A stretch of DNA of 64,000 bases from Sodiomyces alkalinus F11 (taxonomy: Eukaryota; Ascomycota; Sordariomycetes; Glomerellales; Plectosphaerellaceae): positions 724,621 through 788,620 of the forward strand of contig NW_021167084.1 of assembly GCF_003711515.1 (NCBI RefSeq), read 5' to 3'. Both the position numbers and the translations under genes were made by a program. The notes under the pieces were generated by a model. That model did no database searches and had not been told where the DNA came from. It saw only the letters and a list, made by a program, of their open reading frames with translations. Numbering within the stretch: position 1 is the first letter of the stretch; each line of letters begins with the position of its first letter. This document shows, one piece after another, positions 1 through 11,399 of the stretch.

Positions 1-3000
1 CACACCGCCTCGAGTTGTCATGAAAATGCCGTTCAGGAAGTCAGGATGTCCATAATGCAGCTTACCGCCAATCTGAGCAAGCGTGCGGGCAAACAGCGTA
101 CCGAACGTCTGTTCCTTGCCAGCAGCGACATCGCCCAGAATGCCGATATTTTCAGAGAAGATGTACTCGCGTGCTCCCAGAATAGCAACCGGGGAGGTCG
201 CGTTCTCCTTCACACCAGGAGTATACGGCGAGACATTGGTCGTCTTCATCTCTTCGAACTCAGCTAGTACACTTCGAATCTTGAGGCACTCCTCAAGATA
301 GTTGTCCTGGTTGGCGTCGATGAGTTGGATATACTCGCCACGGTAGAAAATCAACGAGTGGTTTTGGTTGTCGGACTTCCCGTCCCCGAGCACAGGGTTG
401 CCAGACAGCTGAATCCGGAACTTGGGCCGCCGCATGCCGTTCCCCATGATTTCCGAGTGGCCGTCAATAAGCGCCGAGTACAGACGGGGCTCGTCGCCCT
501 CGGCCAAGGGGGGTTCCTCGTCCAAGTAGGCAATCTGCAAATCCGGATATGCTCTCAACAGGAACTCGGCGTTCTCCATCTCTTCCTTCTTGAACTTGGC
601 GTAACGCTGCATGGAGACGATGAGTTTGAACTTGCGACGGGCCATGCGCTCCAACTCCCTTTCAAGCTTGTCCGAGTTGCCACCAAACATCTGCACGACC
701 TCTGGGTTCTCCACACGATATAGTAGCTTGATGGCTCTGCTATAGTTCATGAAGCCAGATATCGTGCGATAGAGAGTCTGCGAGCGTAGCGACGCCCAGA
801 TGCGAGTCCGCAACGTGTACTCGGGAGCGGATGACTTGAAGCCTATGCAATAGAAGGGAAGATCATCGATCTTGCTCTTGGCAGCGTCCTTCTCGTTCTT
901 CTCAAGGTCACCGTTGAACTGCGATGTCTCATCTGCCAGGATCTTGGTATCCTTGACAAAACAGTCCCATTCATGGGGGTGTAACTGCTTCAGATACTCC
1001 AGGAGGGTAACACGGGAGTACGGTTCATCTTCACGGATAATTTCCCTAAGCGAAAGCAGGATCTTCTCGCTGTAATGGGGAATGAGGACAGAGAACGTTG
1101 GCATGTTGTCAACAGGGAGGGGCTCCGGGATCGGGGTTGATAACGACTGGGCGAAGAAAGAAAGTCGACGTTCGGCCTCGCTATTGGCGGGAAAGAATTC
1201 CGTGTTGAACGAGTGGTCCTCTTGAGAGACGAAGAATGTTGGCGCTCGGAGCGTCCGCTTGCCTTCTTGCTCCGAAGGAACTTGGTGATAGAGCAGCTTC
1301 TGAACGTGATCAATCGCGAGAAGATGCTCGCGATACATGGAGATCACAATGGCGTTCCATACTTGCGAGATGAGGACTTTGGGCTTGTACTTAATTTCCA
1401 TGTCCCCTGTGGCAAGAACCTTGGAATAAATACGCTTCGGCAAGCGAGAAAAGATGTTCCTCCAAGGGGTCCAGATCGAAGAACCAATGTAGAACGACCG
1501 TGCGATTGAGAAGACGGTGTTCATGAGCACGTACCAGAGATAGGTGTCCAGGAAGAAGAAGATGAGATCGGTAAAGGACATCAGCCCCAGCAGAATGTTG
1601 TGTTGCTGCCTGCACAGGACGTCGCCAAAAAGGTTGTCGCCCAGACACTCGATCTTCATGATGGAGAGATATCGAATGGGGTCGCGGAATGAAAGTGTTA
1701 GGTATGCGTAAGACGCACCCAACTTGGCACCGAAGATGATGGCCCAAAGACCAAATGACATGGCCATTGCGTTCGCACCAAGACGAGGCCAGCTGGCGGT
1801 GAAGGTCTGACTGGCGACATATTTGCGAGAGTTATTCGCGAGGTAACTGCCGAACAGTCCTCCCAAAGGCATGACGGCGAAGAAGAGGAAGGTCGCCAAC
1901 GCAATGAAAAACTGAACAATGCCGAGAATATGAGCGGGACGCTCTTCTGGCCCGGCAATGCCGAGGATGTAGACGCTTGGTCCGACATTGATGGCGAAGA
2001 TAAGAATGAGGAAAAGAAGCCGCTTCGTTAGGTGCTGAGCACCGGCCCATCGGCGAGGAACATAGGCCCATTCAGCAAGCGTTGCCAGAATTTGGATCAA
2101 AGAGGCGATGCTGCCGCCCAGAGCCACAATAGACCAATATCGGGCAGGGTCGGGAGGTTGGTTGACTTGCTGTTCGTATGATGGGCCTACAATGAGACTG
2201 GGCGAGTTGAAGGCGGTGTAGAACCAGAACACGGTGATGTGGATGATCCAGATGCGGTTAAAGTTGACGAGGAGATGGAACCACGAACGGGATTCCTTGT
2301 ACGTTTTGAAGAAGCACTTCTTCCAATTGATCTCGCTGAACTTCAGGTACCGCTCTGCAGGAGAAAGGTCGACCAGCCGGGTGCCGTCTTCCAGCACGAT
2401 GCGCTCGATGCCTTCCGGGTACCAGAACAATTGATTGCAATCATCATAGCCGATGATCTGGCTGTGGTCGCGTTCACGACGCACGTAGACTCCGTCTAGG
2501 ATTTCGTACCCTTGATCTCGGCAGTATCGGTAAAGTGGCGTGATGACGTTGTTCAGGAAAGTGAACTCCTCCACCGGTTCGACAAGATTCTGACAAGCGG
2601 GGGAGTTGAGGTAGTCGTCGGCGCACTTGAAGATGAAGCACAGACACTCTGGCATGAATCGGACCTGGTTGGCTTCACCCCAACAGAGGAGATAAAGTGC
2701 GATTTGCCGGACACGATCGTGCTGTGACATGCGGTTCATGCGAGTCTTCCAGCGGTACTCGGCTGCCTCGAGGCTGTTATCACTCTCAAGCTCGGCCAGT
2801 GCCTCATCTTCCGTCTGCGCCTCCTTCTGCTTCTTGTTCTTTTTGGATTTTCGGTGGAAACCTTTCCCTTTCATATTGGCGAACCCAACAGCATCGTCGA
2901 GATCCAGATGCGCGGCGAAATACCACTTGCGGTAGTTCGCATTGTCACCGCCAATGTAGTCCGCGTGCAGGGATAGGAGTGCTTGGTTCGGCGTCATGCG

Positions 3001-3880
3001 GGAAGCCCTGGAGTCGAGAAGCGTCATCAGGTGGTCATACATATTCCGCATGCTGTCGCGTTGGAAGCCAAACTTGGCGGCCAGGTCGAGGAAAATATCC
3101 TCGACCTCTTCCTTCGAAAGCGGAATTTGAGCGTCCGAAGTCCAGGCAGGATACGGCTCACGAGAGCGCTGACCGGCAGGGAGCGCGTTGGCATAGTCCA
3201 TTCCGTAATTCGGAGTGGACGCACCAGATGAGCGATTGCCGGCATACGAAATCTGAGATGAAGGCGGCCGGTAGCCTCGACCACCCGTCGGTTCGCCGTA
3301 GCTGTTGTACCTTTCATCGCCGCGACCATAGTAGTCCATGTCGGTAGCTCGGGCCATGTCCGATCTCATGGTGAAGTCGCTGAAAGTTTCAGAATCGTCC
3401 TCGGTTCCATGACGGCGGCCTCGATTATCGTAGCCCTGGTTATAATCCTGGTCATAGTAGCCGCCATTGTTGCTATTGTTCTGGGCATTGTAGTAGTCAT
3501 CCTGGTACTGATCTTGGCCATCGTAGTATCCGCCATCCTGCTGGTATGGATTGTTTGGATCGGCATTGTAGTAGCCACTAGAGACATAAGAAAAGGTCGT
3601 GTCAGCACGGTCGCAGCCAGGCAAAGCCAAGAGCAATGGAGATTGTCACGTACGATTCATCATAGTAGCCATCTTGCTGTCCTCCGCGAGTGTCATAGGC
3701 ATTGTTGTTGTTTGTGTTGTTGTTGTTGTTGTTGTTGTTGTTGTCGTAGTAGTACTGGTCATTATCTTGGTAGTACGAATCGGCTCCGTTGTTGTTCTGG
3801 TTGTTGCCCTGGTTTCCTTGGCCTCGCTGACCATAGCCATCATCATAATCGTGGTGGCCACCACCGGGATATCCAGACAT
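1..3880 (-). CDS. FKS1: 1,3-beta-glucan synthase catalytic subunit (GT48), 3'-truncated by window edge
   Basis: Plasma-membrane synthase that uses UDP-glucose to make linear 1,3-beta-glucan, the main wall polymer; family members work with a Rho1 GTPase. Exon 1 is 3654-3880 and exon 2 is 3577 down to base 1, still open, giving 1268 codons of roughly 1900 expected. Start chosen at [18 protein letters not shown], the usual mould FKS1 start. Residues 1 to about 140 are Gly/Tyr/Asn/Gln-rich with a poly-Asn run. The conserved N-terminal domain follows ([32 protein letters not shown]). Membrane segments begin near residue 505 after [20 protein letters not shown]. Echinocandin hot spot 1 is YLTLSFRDP at 701-709. 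The GT48 domain starts near 807 and is cut off at [14 protein letters not shown]. Hot spot 2 lies outside the window. The stretches I translated have no stop or frameshift, and base composition is ordinary and unRIPed. Confidence 0.97.
3578..3653 (-). other. FKS1: FKS1 intron 1 (76 nt)
   Basis: Read on the minus strand it begins GTACGTGACA and ends TTATGTCTCTAG, with a GTGCTGAC branch-point-like site between. Joining exon 1 (...GATGAATC) to exon 2 (TGGCTAC...) gives [15 protein letters not shown], the expected FKS1 reading. Without splicing the frame hits a stop after [10 protein letters not shown]. Confidence 0.93.
3701..3744 (-). repeat. FKS1: (AAC)n microsatellite coding poly-Asn in FKS1 exon 1
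   Basis: Plus-strand TTG/GTT triplets read on the coding strand as nine Asn, one Thr, then four Asn, between YYYD and AYDTRGG. It is in frame and lies in the low-complexity cytosolic N-terminus, so length changes would be tolerated. Such tracts often vary between strains. Confidence 0.9.
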
Positions 3881-4930
3881 GATTGCAGTTCGTTCTGTAT
3901 CTGTATTTTGTTTGTCTTAGCCAGGACGTTACTGCAACCAATGGATGTCGGAAATACTGGATCGCAGGATTTATATTCCCGGACCTACCGTCAATGTGGC
4001 ATAAGACGCAATTGAATCTGCGGCCGACGCAGGATCCCGTCGGCTAAAAGAAGAGACTCCCCCAGTTCCGTTAGGTAAGGTAGTCAGATGTCCCCAGGAC
4101 AGAACGGCGGTCGGGCTGCCTGATCAATCTCCGATTCTGGGAGATGCAAAAACTCGAGGGGATACGGGCGAGTATTCCCCTGGTCGGTACACAGGAGACC
4201 GAAATGACTAACACGGAGGATCGCAAGTCCAAAATGAATGGATGAAGTATGCTGTCAACTAGGCCACCGAGGAGAACTCGTTGTCGTGTTTGATGGCAAT
4301 TTCTTCTCTTCAGGGACGTGGATTCGAAGGTTCTGCGGGCACAATCTGGGTTTCCGTACTTGCACCGAAAATGAAAACAAACGTGGAAAAAAGCGAAAGG
4401 CAAGTAGAAACGAGAGTGCGTAGGAAGTTGATAGGGTCAAATTAAGCGAAGGACGTCTGTTCACTCCGACATCGAGTGGAAAGAGGCAACGCGTGAATGC
4501 CCTTCTCTGGTGTTTTGTCGAAGTTCTAAGTAAGAAAAAAGGGGGAAAGGGAGGCGGGCGGCGCGAGGAGAAGATGGGGCCAGGGCTGCCCCGTTTAGAA
4601 ATTGGACGAGACACGGAATGTCCCTATGTGCAGAATGCACACTGTATACTGCGTATTTGTAATCTCTCCGTGCATAGGTAGGTATACCCCCATGTGCGAA
4701 GTAATAAATCGTAAGGCACCTAGTATCAAATGGAGGACTACATACGTACATGCAGATTGTCAATAAGGTACGTCGTACAAGACTTTGTATGTGTGCCATT
4801 CTACAGTGTAAAACCTCGTTCTGGACGGCTTCTTTTTTATTCGTCAGTACGGATATCATCGTTTTCTGCAGACCATGGAGTAGGAGACAAGATGGGAGGA
4901 CAGGTCCGAAGGCCTTTGAACCCAGGTACC
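3881..4930. promoter_or_regulatory. Upstream region of FKS1
   Basis: No convincing gene; the ORFs here are short, mutually overlapping and have no family features. On the FKS1 coding strand there are pyrimidine-rich stretches at about 4380-4410 and 4528-4575, a usual feature of fungal promoters and 5' leaders. A small perfect-arm hairpin (GCCGACG/CGTCGGC) sits at 4023-4044. I see no clear TATA box. RIP is absent, as CA and TG are common. Confidence 0.5.
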
Positions 4931-4936
4931 TCTATA

Positions 4937-5096
4937 CCTACCCGGGAGGGGGGGTTTCTAGGTCAGAGCTCGGACAGAGACTTTTGCTCTGACCAGAGCC
5001 AGGACAGAGAAATTTCTGTCGACATGATGTTCTAAGACTGTTGACAGATTGACCAGTTATCGGGCTCTGTCCTATACCCCCCCAAACCCGGGTAGG
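4937..5096. mobile_element. 160-bp TIR element (MITE-like) upstream of FKS1
   Basis: The left end CCTACCCGGGAGGGGGGG is matched in inverse by CCCCCCCAAACCCGGGTAGG at the right end. The imperfect pairing extends about 40 bp inward (GGTCAGAGCTCGG against CCGATAACTGG/GGGCTCTGTCC). A TA lies at both outer edges (4935-4936, 5097-5098), which fits the TA duplication of Tc1/mariner-type elements. There is no coding capacity. Superfamily assignment is inference. Confidence 0.6.
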
Positions 5097-5099
5097 TAA

Positions 5100-5862
5100 A
5101 TTAGTTTCAGCGTCAACACCTGTACTCCGTGATTATTTCGTACGGTGTTACAGTTAGGGATACATGGACCACCTTCCTGCCTTGCTCGCATCTTCATCCG
5201 TCCACTCCATTCATTCGTATTGGGTGGGTATTACACGCACCAACCAACCGATGTCCGCCCTGAAAAGTGGCCTAACGGTTCCTGGGAATCTGAGGTTCAG
5301 GTCAGGTTTTCGAAGGCGACAGTGGAGAGTGAGTCTCAGGGGCTGTGTGACTGCCAAGACCTAAGATAGGTACGGCAGTCAAGCGCGTCATTGTATGAAT
5401 TCGTCCTTGCACACAACAGCAACCTGCCATTCCCACCCCAATTGGGAACATGATAGAAGGGAAGGTACGATTAAGTCAAGCGCAAGGCCACTTTGAAAAC
5501 GCGTTCCCTCTGGTTAGTTACGTGAAAAATGTCCTCTCAGCCGAGAGCAGAGTCCCAGCTTAAGCATGCATATACTCACTCCTACTCCGCTGTTATTAAA
5601 CGTTTCCCCCCATTTACACGTAGAAACGGGCAAAAGAGGCTGGAGACGGCTCTGGGGCAAAAGGCAATCAAACAGGATCCAGCCTCCCATTGTAGCACAG
5701 TATGCACAGACTTCGTACCGCATTCTTCACAGCATTGTACACGTACACGTGTACTCCGTATGTACTTCGTATACGGATACATAAGGTACCTAAGGTACCT
5801 ACGAAGTAGGTAAGTACCAAGTACCAAGTAAACACCGATATCTCTCCGCACTCCCGGTCGGT
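5100..5862. other. Intergenic DNA, no gene recognised
   Basis: Normal-composition sequence with no ORF I would defend. The only structure is a short imperfect palindrome of GGTACC/GTACTT-type words at about 5787-5828, which may be a remnant of a small inverted-repeat element. Confidence 0.5.
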
Positions 5863-5870
5863 TAGTTTAA

Positions 5871-6322
5871 GGGAAGGATTACGGCGCCCGGACGTTTTGA
5901 TATCGAGCCCGTAAAAGTGGAGTCATGATAACACATGTTCCTTTACTTGCAAACACCATAATAAAGCGAGGCCTCGTTGAGTCCAGGTACTTACAGTTAT
6001 ATTAATTAATTAAACTGCTCCTAAGGTATACCACCACCGCCGCCTAAGGTACCTATAATAGAACGAACGACCCTATTAGTACGAGCCCGGAACCGTGGCT
6101 CTACGTGGGAGCTATCGAATCTACATATACGAATCGAGGAAGATATCGAGGAAGATACCTTAGGACTAGGATATTAACGAATATCACGGTATATACCTGT
6201 GCCCGCCGAGACCTCGCCTTAGTACTATGATATAGGCAGTTAGCAAGTAAGGGGATATATGTTATTATGACTCCACTTTCACGGGCTTGATAGTAAAACG
6301 TCCGGGCGCCGTAATCCTTCCC
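5871..6322. mobile_element. 452-bp non-autonomous TIR transposon with 8-bp target duplication (hAT-like MITE)
   Basis: The first and last 28 bases are perfect inverted copies starting GGGAAGGATTACGGCGCCCG. Similarity continues to about 66 bp with roughly eight mismatches, mostly G/A and C/T, the kind RIP makes. The element is flanked on both sides by the direct repeat TAGTTTAA (5863-5870 and 6323-6330). An 8-bp duplication is typical of hAT (also P) transposition. The interior has no open frame, so it would need a transposase from elsewhere. Confidence 0.88.
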
Positions 6323-6330
6323 TAGTTTAA

Positions 6331-6803
6331 AAGTATGTGGCTGGTTAGGTACCTTAGTGTGATTTCGTCATGGAACGTCCTCGCCTGGAAAATTCCCACA
6401 CTCCCACAGTCCTCACAGACATGAGTCGCGTCGTATTTTGACTCCTTTCCACTATAAAAATCCTGAACACATGCATCCATGCAATTCTCATCGTAATTTC
6501 ATGTACCAAGTAATGAGAGTGTATAACAGCCTCTTCGAGTCGGCACTATACGTCACAAAGCCGAGAACCTCAACAACAACCCAGTCGACTCTTATGGGTT
6601 GGCAAAGCCACCGATGGATATGGTGACGTGACTGTGCATGGACGAAGTTGCAGGCGTGGTTTTCCAACCCCCGTCCTGCCCTTTTTGCCCGCTTTCAAGC
6701 TCACTAAGTTCTTTCCAGCCCGAGATCAGCTCGAAATGTTAAGTACTTCGTTTCACCAGATCAAAGGGAATTCCTAATAACCTAATATAAAAAGTACACG
6801 TGG
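6331..6803. other. Transition from ordinary to RIPed DNA, no gene recognised
   Basis: From 6331 to about 6770 CA and TG are frequent. After about 6770 they become rare. A 62-codon ORF at 6438-6626 has no recognisable features and is probably chance. Confidence 0.5.
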
Positions 6804-7087
6804 TATAAGTTATCGCACATCAAAATAGCACTTGTATAATTAACTTAATAGAGCAGAAATCTCGTGTATGTGTATTATATTAAGTTATATCTATATAAGT
6901 CTCTTATACCCTTAATTTAGGTGGTGAAGACTCTGTTATAGGTACTACATTATTAGATCCTATCCAGTCTTTTCTGGTATCCTCCCTTATTATATCCTGA
7001 TACCTAAGGTCCCCGAGATCCAAAGCCCCTTAGTTAGGCATAGGTCCCCTAGGAACTATATCGTGGTCTATATGCCTATACGATATA
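6804..7087 (-). repeat. Copia copy A, left (3') LTR
   Basis: 284 bp, matched in reverse complement at 31145-31437 and, split by a LINE, at 36966-37111 plus 44236-44371. In coding orientation it starts TATATCGTATAGGC just after a purine tract (CTAAGGGG, the expected polypurine primer) and ends GATAACTTATA. The TG..CA termini appear converted to TA..TA by RIP. Exact ends are inferred from the alignment of the copies. Confidence 0.7.
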
Positions 7088-8149
7088 TCCCCTTAGTTAA
7101 GGTAGGTCTTCCCAGGTTAACTAACTAATTAAAGTCTTCGGTTTAAACTAAAAGCTCTTAACTTTTCTATTATAAAATTAATAGTTAAGGGAAAACGCCC
7201 TTATAAAAGGGATCTAAATCCACTCTATTTAACTATTTAATTTAATTCTATCTTAATCGGTTCCTCGATTCTCATTAGCCAGATCTACTTAATCAGATCT
7301 ATATCTATTAGATCTATTACGCCCTCGGGGGCCTTTATTGTCGTTACGGCCACAGTTTTAGCGTGTTTAATATTTTTATACAGTTATTTCGACTATTTAA
7401 TAAGATCCTTTTAATCCGTTAAATTAAGCTAGTACTATAGTTTTTTAATCCCTACCTCCGGTAATACCTTTATTAAGCCGTCCGTAGTTATATCCTTCGT
7501 GTTAACGTATATAATCTTAAAAAGACCTTACTATACTAACTAGCGCGCGCCTACTAGTTATATATATCGATATACTATAGCCTTATTCGCAGGCATTATA
7601 AAGTTAATAGTGTGACGGCTTGTCAAAAGTTGTTCACGTATTGAGGCCGAAAATATAGATTATTCGAACTAAGGAAGGAAAGGAGGAAAGGAAGAGTCTG
7701 CGCGGTGTGCAGGCGGCTAAGTACGTGTGGAATCGTACGGACCTCGCTAGGAGGTCCGTGCTTCTTGGTCCCGGCCACTGCCGGGGACTATTCCGCGGGC
7801 CACAGCCCGTAACAAATAGTCTACTAATTATCGTAATATAACTATAGTTATTATTAATCTAACTAAAGCTCTAAATCCGTTAATGTCCGATTAATAAATA
7901 AAGTCTCCTTAGCGGCCTCTATAAGAGCGAGTAGTTCTAACTCGATTAACGATATTATGACCGTTAGTTACTTACCCGCCTTCTAGTTAATAGTACCGCC
8001 GAAAAGCTTTATCGCGTATCCTTAGAAGCTTTTACGATTTAGATTATCCCCGAAAAACGCGTCGTTTACGGTTAGGAAGAGTCTATCCCTACCGAATTCC
8101 AGGCAGTAATACCTTATATAATATAAGAATAGCAGCACTTATTAAGCCC

Positions 8150-8900
8150 TCTTAAGGTGGTTAGAGGAGGGGTTAATATTATATTAGGAAAGCTTCGAAT
8201 AGGCGAACGCGATATCGGGTCTTATCACGATAGCGGTATACAGAATTAAACCTATTATGCCCTAATACTAGCGGACCTCGGGAATCAACGCGCGTATACT
8301 ATTATATAGTATTAACGGCTTTATAGATAATAGGACTTTTCATAGTTTTTAGTAAAGGATATCTACGTAGTATTTAACCGCGATCTTCTTTATATAGAAA
8401 GAGTATAATAGCTATAACCTATATATAGCTTTATCTCTTAGAACCTTAATTCCCAGGAACTAACGGATTTCGTCGCCTCCCGATAACCTATAGCTTCGTT
8501 TAAGGGCAGCCTCGAGGTTATCGGCGTTAGTCTTATAATCTTTATAGTATATAAGTCTGATATCGTTAACGTAAAAGAATAGGATTAAACTATCACGGAT
8601 TATAATATAGGGGTCGTTAAGGACGGCTATAAATCCTATCTTCTATAGCGTGCCGCTAAATTCCTCTTACTATAGTAGTAATAATACCCTTAAGCCGAAA
8701 AGGGCTTTCCGTAATAGCAGGACCTTACCTAGCACTTTATAGTCTTACGGTATCTTTATAAACACTTCCTCTTTAAGGCTAGTATTAACGAACGCGTTAA
8801 TAGTATCGAACTACCTTATTTCTAAGTTAAATCGGGCGGCGATCGCTATTAGTATATAGAAGGACCGCGAGGCTAATATAGCGGCGTAGTTATCTTTAGT
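8150..8900 (-). pseudogene. Copia A reverse transcriptase relic
   Basis: The coding strand reads DPYIIIRDSLILFFYVND at about 8560-8620, the copia palm motif, with the first catalytic Asp of YVDD now Asn (codons at 8562-8573). GAC to AAC preceded by T is a TpG to TpA change, the RIP product. The frame is broken repeatedly. The parallel region in copia B (51902-53000) carries the same Asn. Confidence 0.8.
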
Positions 8901-9564
8901 TTCTAACCGTTTTTATTAATTCCCTTATATAATAAGGCGTGCCTTATACTTAAGAAAGATACCCTCTTTATTAAACTTATAGATGTATACCTATCTATAA
9001 GTAAGGACTTATTACTTATTAGCCTAATCACTACCTACCTCTAACTAGCAGCCTATCTATTAGTAACCCTCAAGGTATTCCCCCTTAGCCTATAACTACC
9101 GCTCGCGTAACTAGTAGAGGCGTATATCGCAGTAGTGGTTTAGTAGAGACGGGAGATCCTTACGGGTTAGGCGCGATAGCGGCTAGGAGGCATCAAAGAG
9201 AAAGGGATCTATAGTACCGATATCGCTGTTATTAATAGCTTACTTCCTTATACGTATAGGGGTATAAGTCCTTTTAGCATTAAGAACGCCTTCTAGGTAT
9301 TATTGTTCTATACTTTCTTAATCGTGTAGAGGCTTATAATAGTTCTCGTGATAGATAGGCACGCGGCTAATAGGCGTACGGTCGACAGGCACGCGGCTAA
9401 TAGGTATACGGCTAATAAGCACCCCCTAGGGGTATCCACGGCTACCCGTTAATAGCTATCGTCTTCTTCTACCTTTACGCCTCGGAATACCACTAACGCT
9501 ATAAGGAACGCGTGCGCAGGATCTTCCGGTGATATTAGAGGCGTGGAAACGGTTTAAACCTTAT

Positions 9565-9845
9565 AGTAGTAAACCGTGGAGTATCCGTAGTAATAGCGGT
9601 ATCCTCTTCCGTAGTAATAGCGGTAGCTTCTCTTATAATAATAGCGATAGCCTCGCCTTTATCCATAGTAATAGCGGTAGCGTCGCCTTTACCCGTAGTA
9701 ATAGCGGTAGCGTGGTCTTCTCCTATAATAATAGTAGTATCCGAAATAATAGCGGTGCCCATAGTAATAGTGGTAGCCTCTTTTATAGCAATAGCGATAG
9801 CCTCGCCTTTATCCGTAATAATAGCGGTAGCGTTAGAGTCTTCCG
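9565..9845 (-). repeat. In-frame 30-bp minisatellite in copia A pol
   Basis: About nine degenerate units built on GTAATAGCGGTAGC and CTTTACCCGTA. On the coding strand each unit gives ten residues of the TGKGDATAIT type, between integrase and reverse transcriptase. Copia B has its own version at 59815-60090 with a different unit order. The stretch stays open on both strands because the repeat, not selection, keeps stops out. Confidence 0.8.
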
Positions 9846-11399
9846 ACTTAAGATCTAATACGGCTATACCCCTTAATAGTAGCCTATTCGCTATATTGTT
9901 AGATTAGGTAATACGGATAGATTATAGGTATTCCCTACTTTCCTCGGCGGAAGCTATAGCTTATAGCGTCTTAATCCTGCGATTAAAAGTCTTATCTTCG
10001 TTAAAGATTATATATCTTATAATACTAATATCCGTTAGGTGTAGTAGCTATACGCGGAAGCTATTCGAGGAGTAGTATCTAATATAATAACCGATCTATA
10101 CCTTCGGTTCTAGCCTTTATAAGCGGTTCCTTTTAGCTTAGGTATTACGCGTTTTTAAAAAGACTTTATAGCTATATACCCGCAGATATATAAGGTTAGG
10201 TTAACAGCCGCGTAGGCCTTTGTATAGCCTCTTCTATTTGTTAATATATCGTGGGGTTCTATTATATAGGTATATAGCGGTCTTAAAAATCTTAATCTAG
10301 ATAGATATAAGCAGATTAGCTCTAACTCTTATAGCCCTCGCCCTTCTCTTAATAATACCTTTAATCCATTCTATAATGCTATTTTAATCCTATGAATATA
10401 GTGCCGACGGCTAGTCTTCTACCCCCTTAGCAGCGAGGAAAGTAACGACTTCTAAGTACTAAAATATCTTAGAATCGGCTCGTAGGATATATAGCCTAAT
10501 ATCGATTTAGGTCTTAAACAGGGCAAAAACATCTTTTAACATATAAAGGATAGAGCCTTAGTCTCTCGTCTATAAGTAGTAAACCAACGTATATCCTATA
10601 ACCACGTCTATAACAAATATAATAGACTTATACAGTCCGCCTAATGATTCCAACTCTTCTAGATCGTGAAAGTCGATAGCCAGGGCTTCGCCGGGCCTTA
10701 ACAGGTAAAAGGATAGCACTCTCCTAATCTATATAGGCACTTACAATTACTCGTACGTGTTATACTCTACGGTTCGCGGCCCCTTAATCCTTAGCCCCTA
10801 GGTAGTGTTAACGATTTTTATAAGGGTATCTACGCCGTAATGGCCGAGGCGTTTATACTACCTTTATACTATAGTCTTCTACGGGTACCGCGGCTATTAT
10901 AATCCTCCGTGCGGATTATCGCGGGGGTACTAAGCCGAAACCGTAAACGTGGTAGCGGTAGCTTCCGCTCGTTCGATTATATACTAGCTATAGATATCTA
11001 GCAGGTTATAGATAGGCCGGTCGTTAGTAGAGCTAACGATAGTATCGTTTATAGTATCCTAGCGGTAGACTTATAGGTGTAGCTAGCGTTCCGAGACGAT
11101 ATTAGTAATATACTCCTTATAGTATACGATATCATAGAGGCGTAATAGCCTCTTCGTGCCCGATAGGGATTATATACGTAGCTTAATATCTCTGTATCCG
11201 AGGATAAAAGCCTTATAAATACCCACCTAAAGTGATAATAGTTTACTAGTAGGCGGTCTAAGGGCCGTAAAACGGCCTCGATTAACAAAGACGTGGATTA
11301 ACGATCCTAAGTCTAGTATAGCGTAGTGTAGTAGTGCTTTAGCTTAGTTAATAAATAAAGATACTCCTTGTTCTTATAATCTTAATAGTATCGTCGTAT

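Noticed and set aside
3409..4015. Plus-strand ORFs with Val/Ile runs that look like membrane proteins
   Set aside because: Shadows of the Asn/Tyr/Asp-rich FKS1 exon read on the opposite strand.
4023..4044. Short hairpin as a terminator
   Set aside because: It lies upstream of FKS1 in a eukaryotic intergenic region with no transcript ending there; a 7-bp arm is expected by chance.
4461..4859. 132-codon minus-strand ORF upstream of FKS1
   Set aside because: No domain and no conserved start; mixed composition with overlapping ORFs on the other strand.
9529..9858. 109-codon plus-strand ORF with Asn/Ser repeats
   Set aside because: Antisense of the copia minisatellite; it is open only because the repeat unit lacks stops on either strand.
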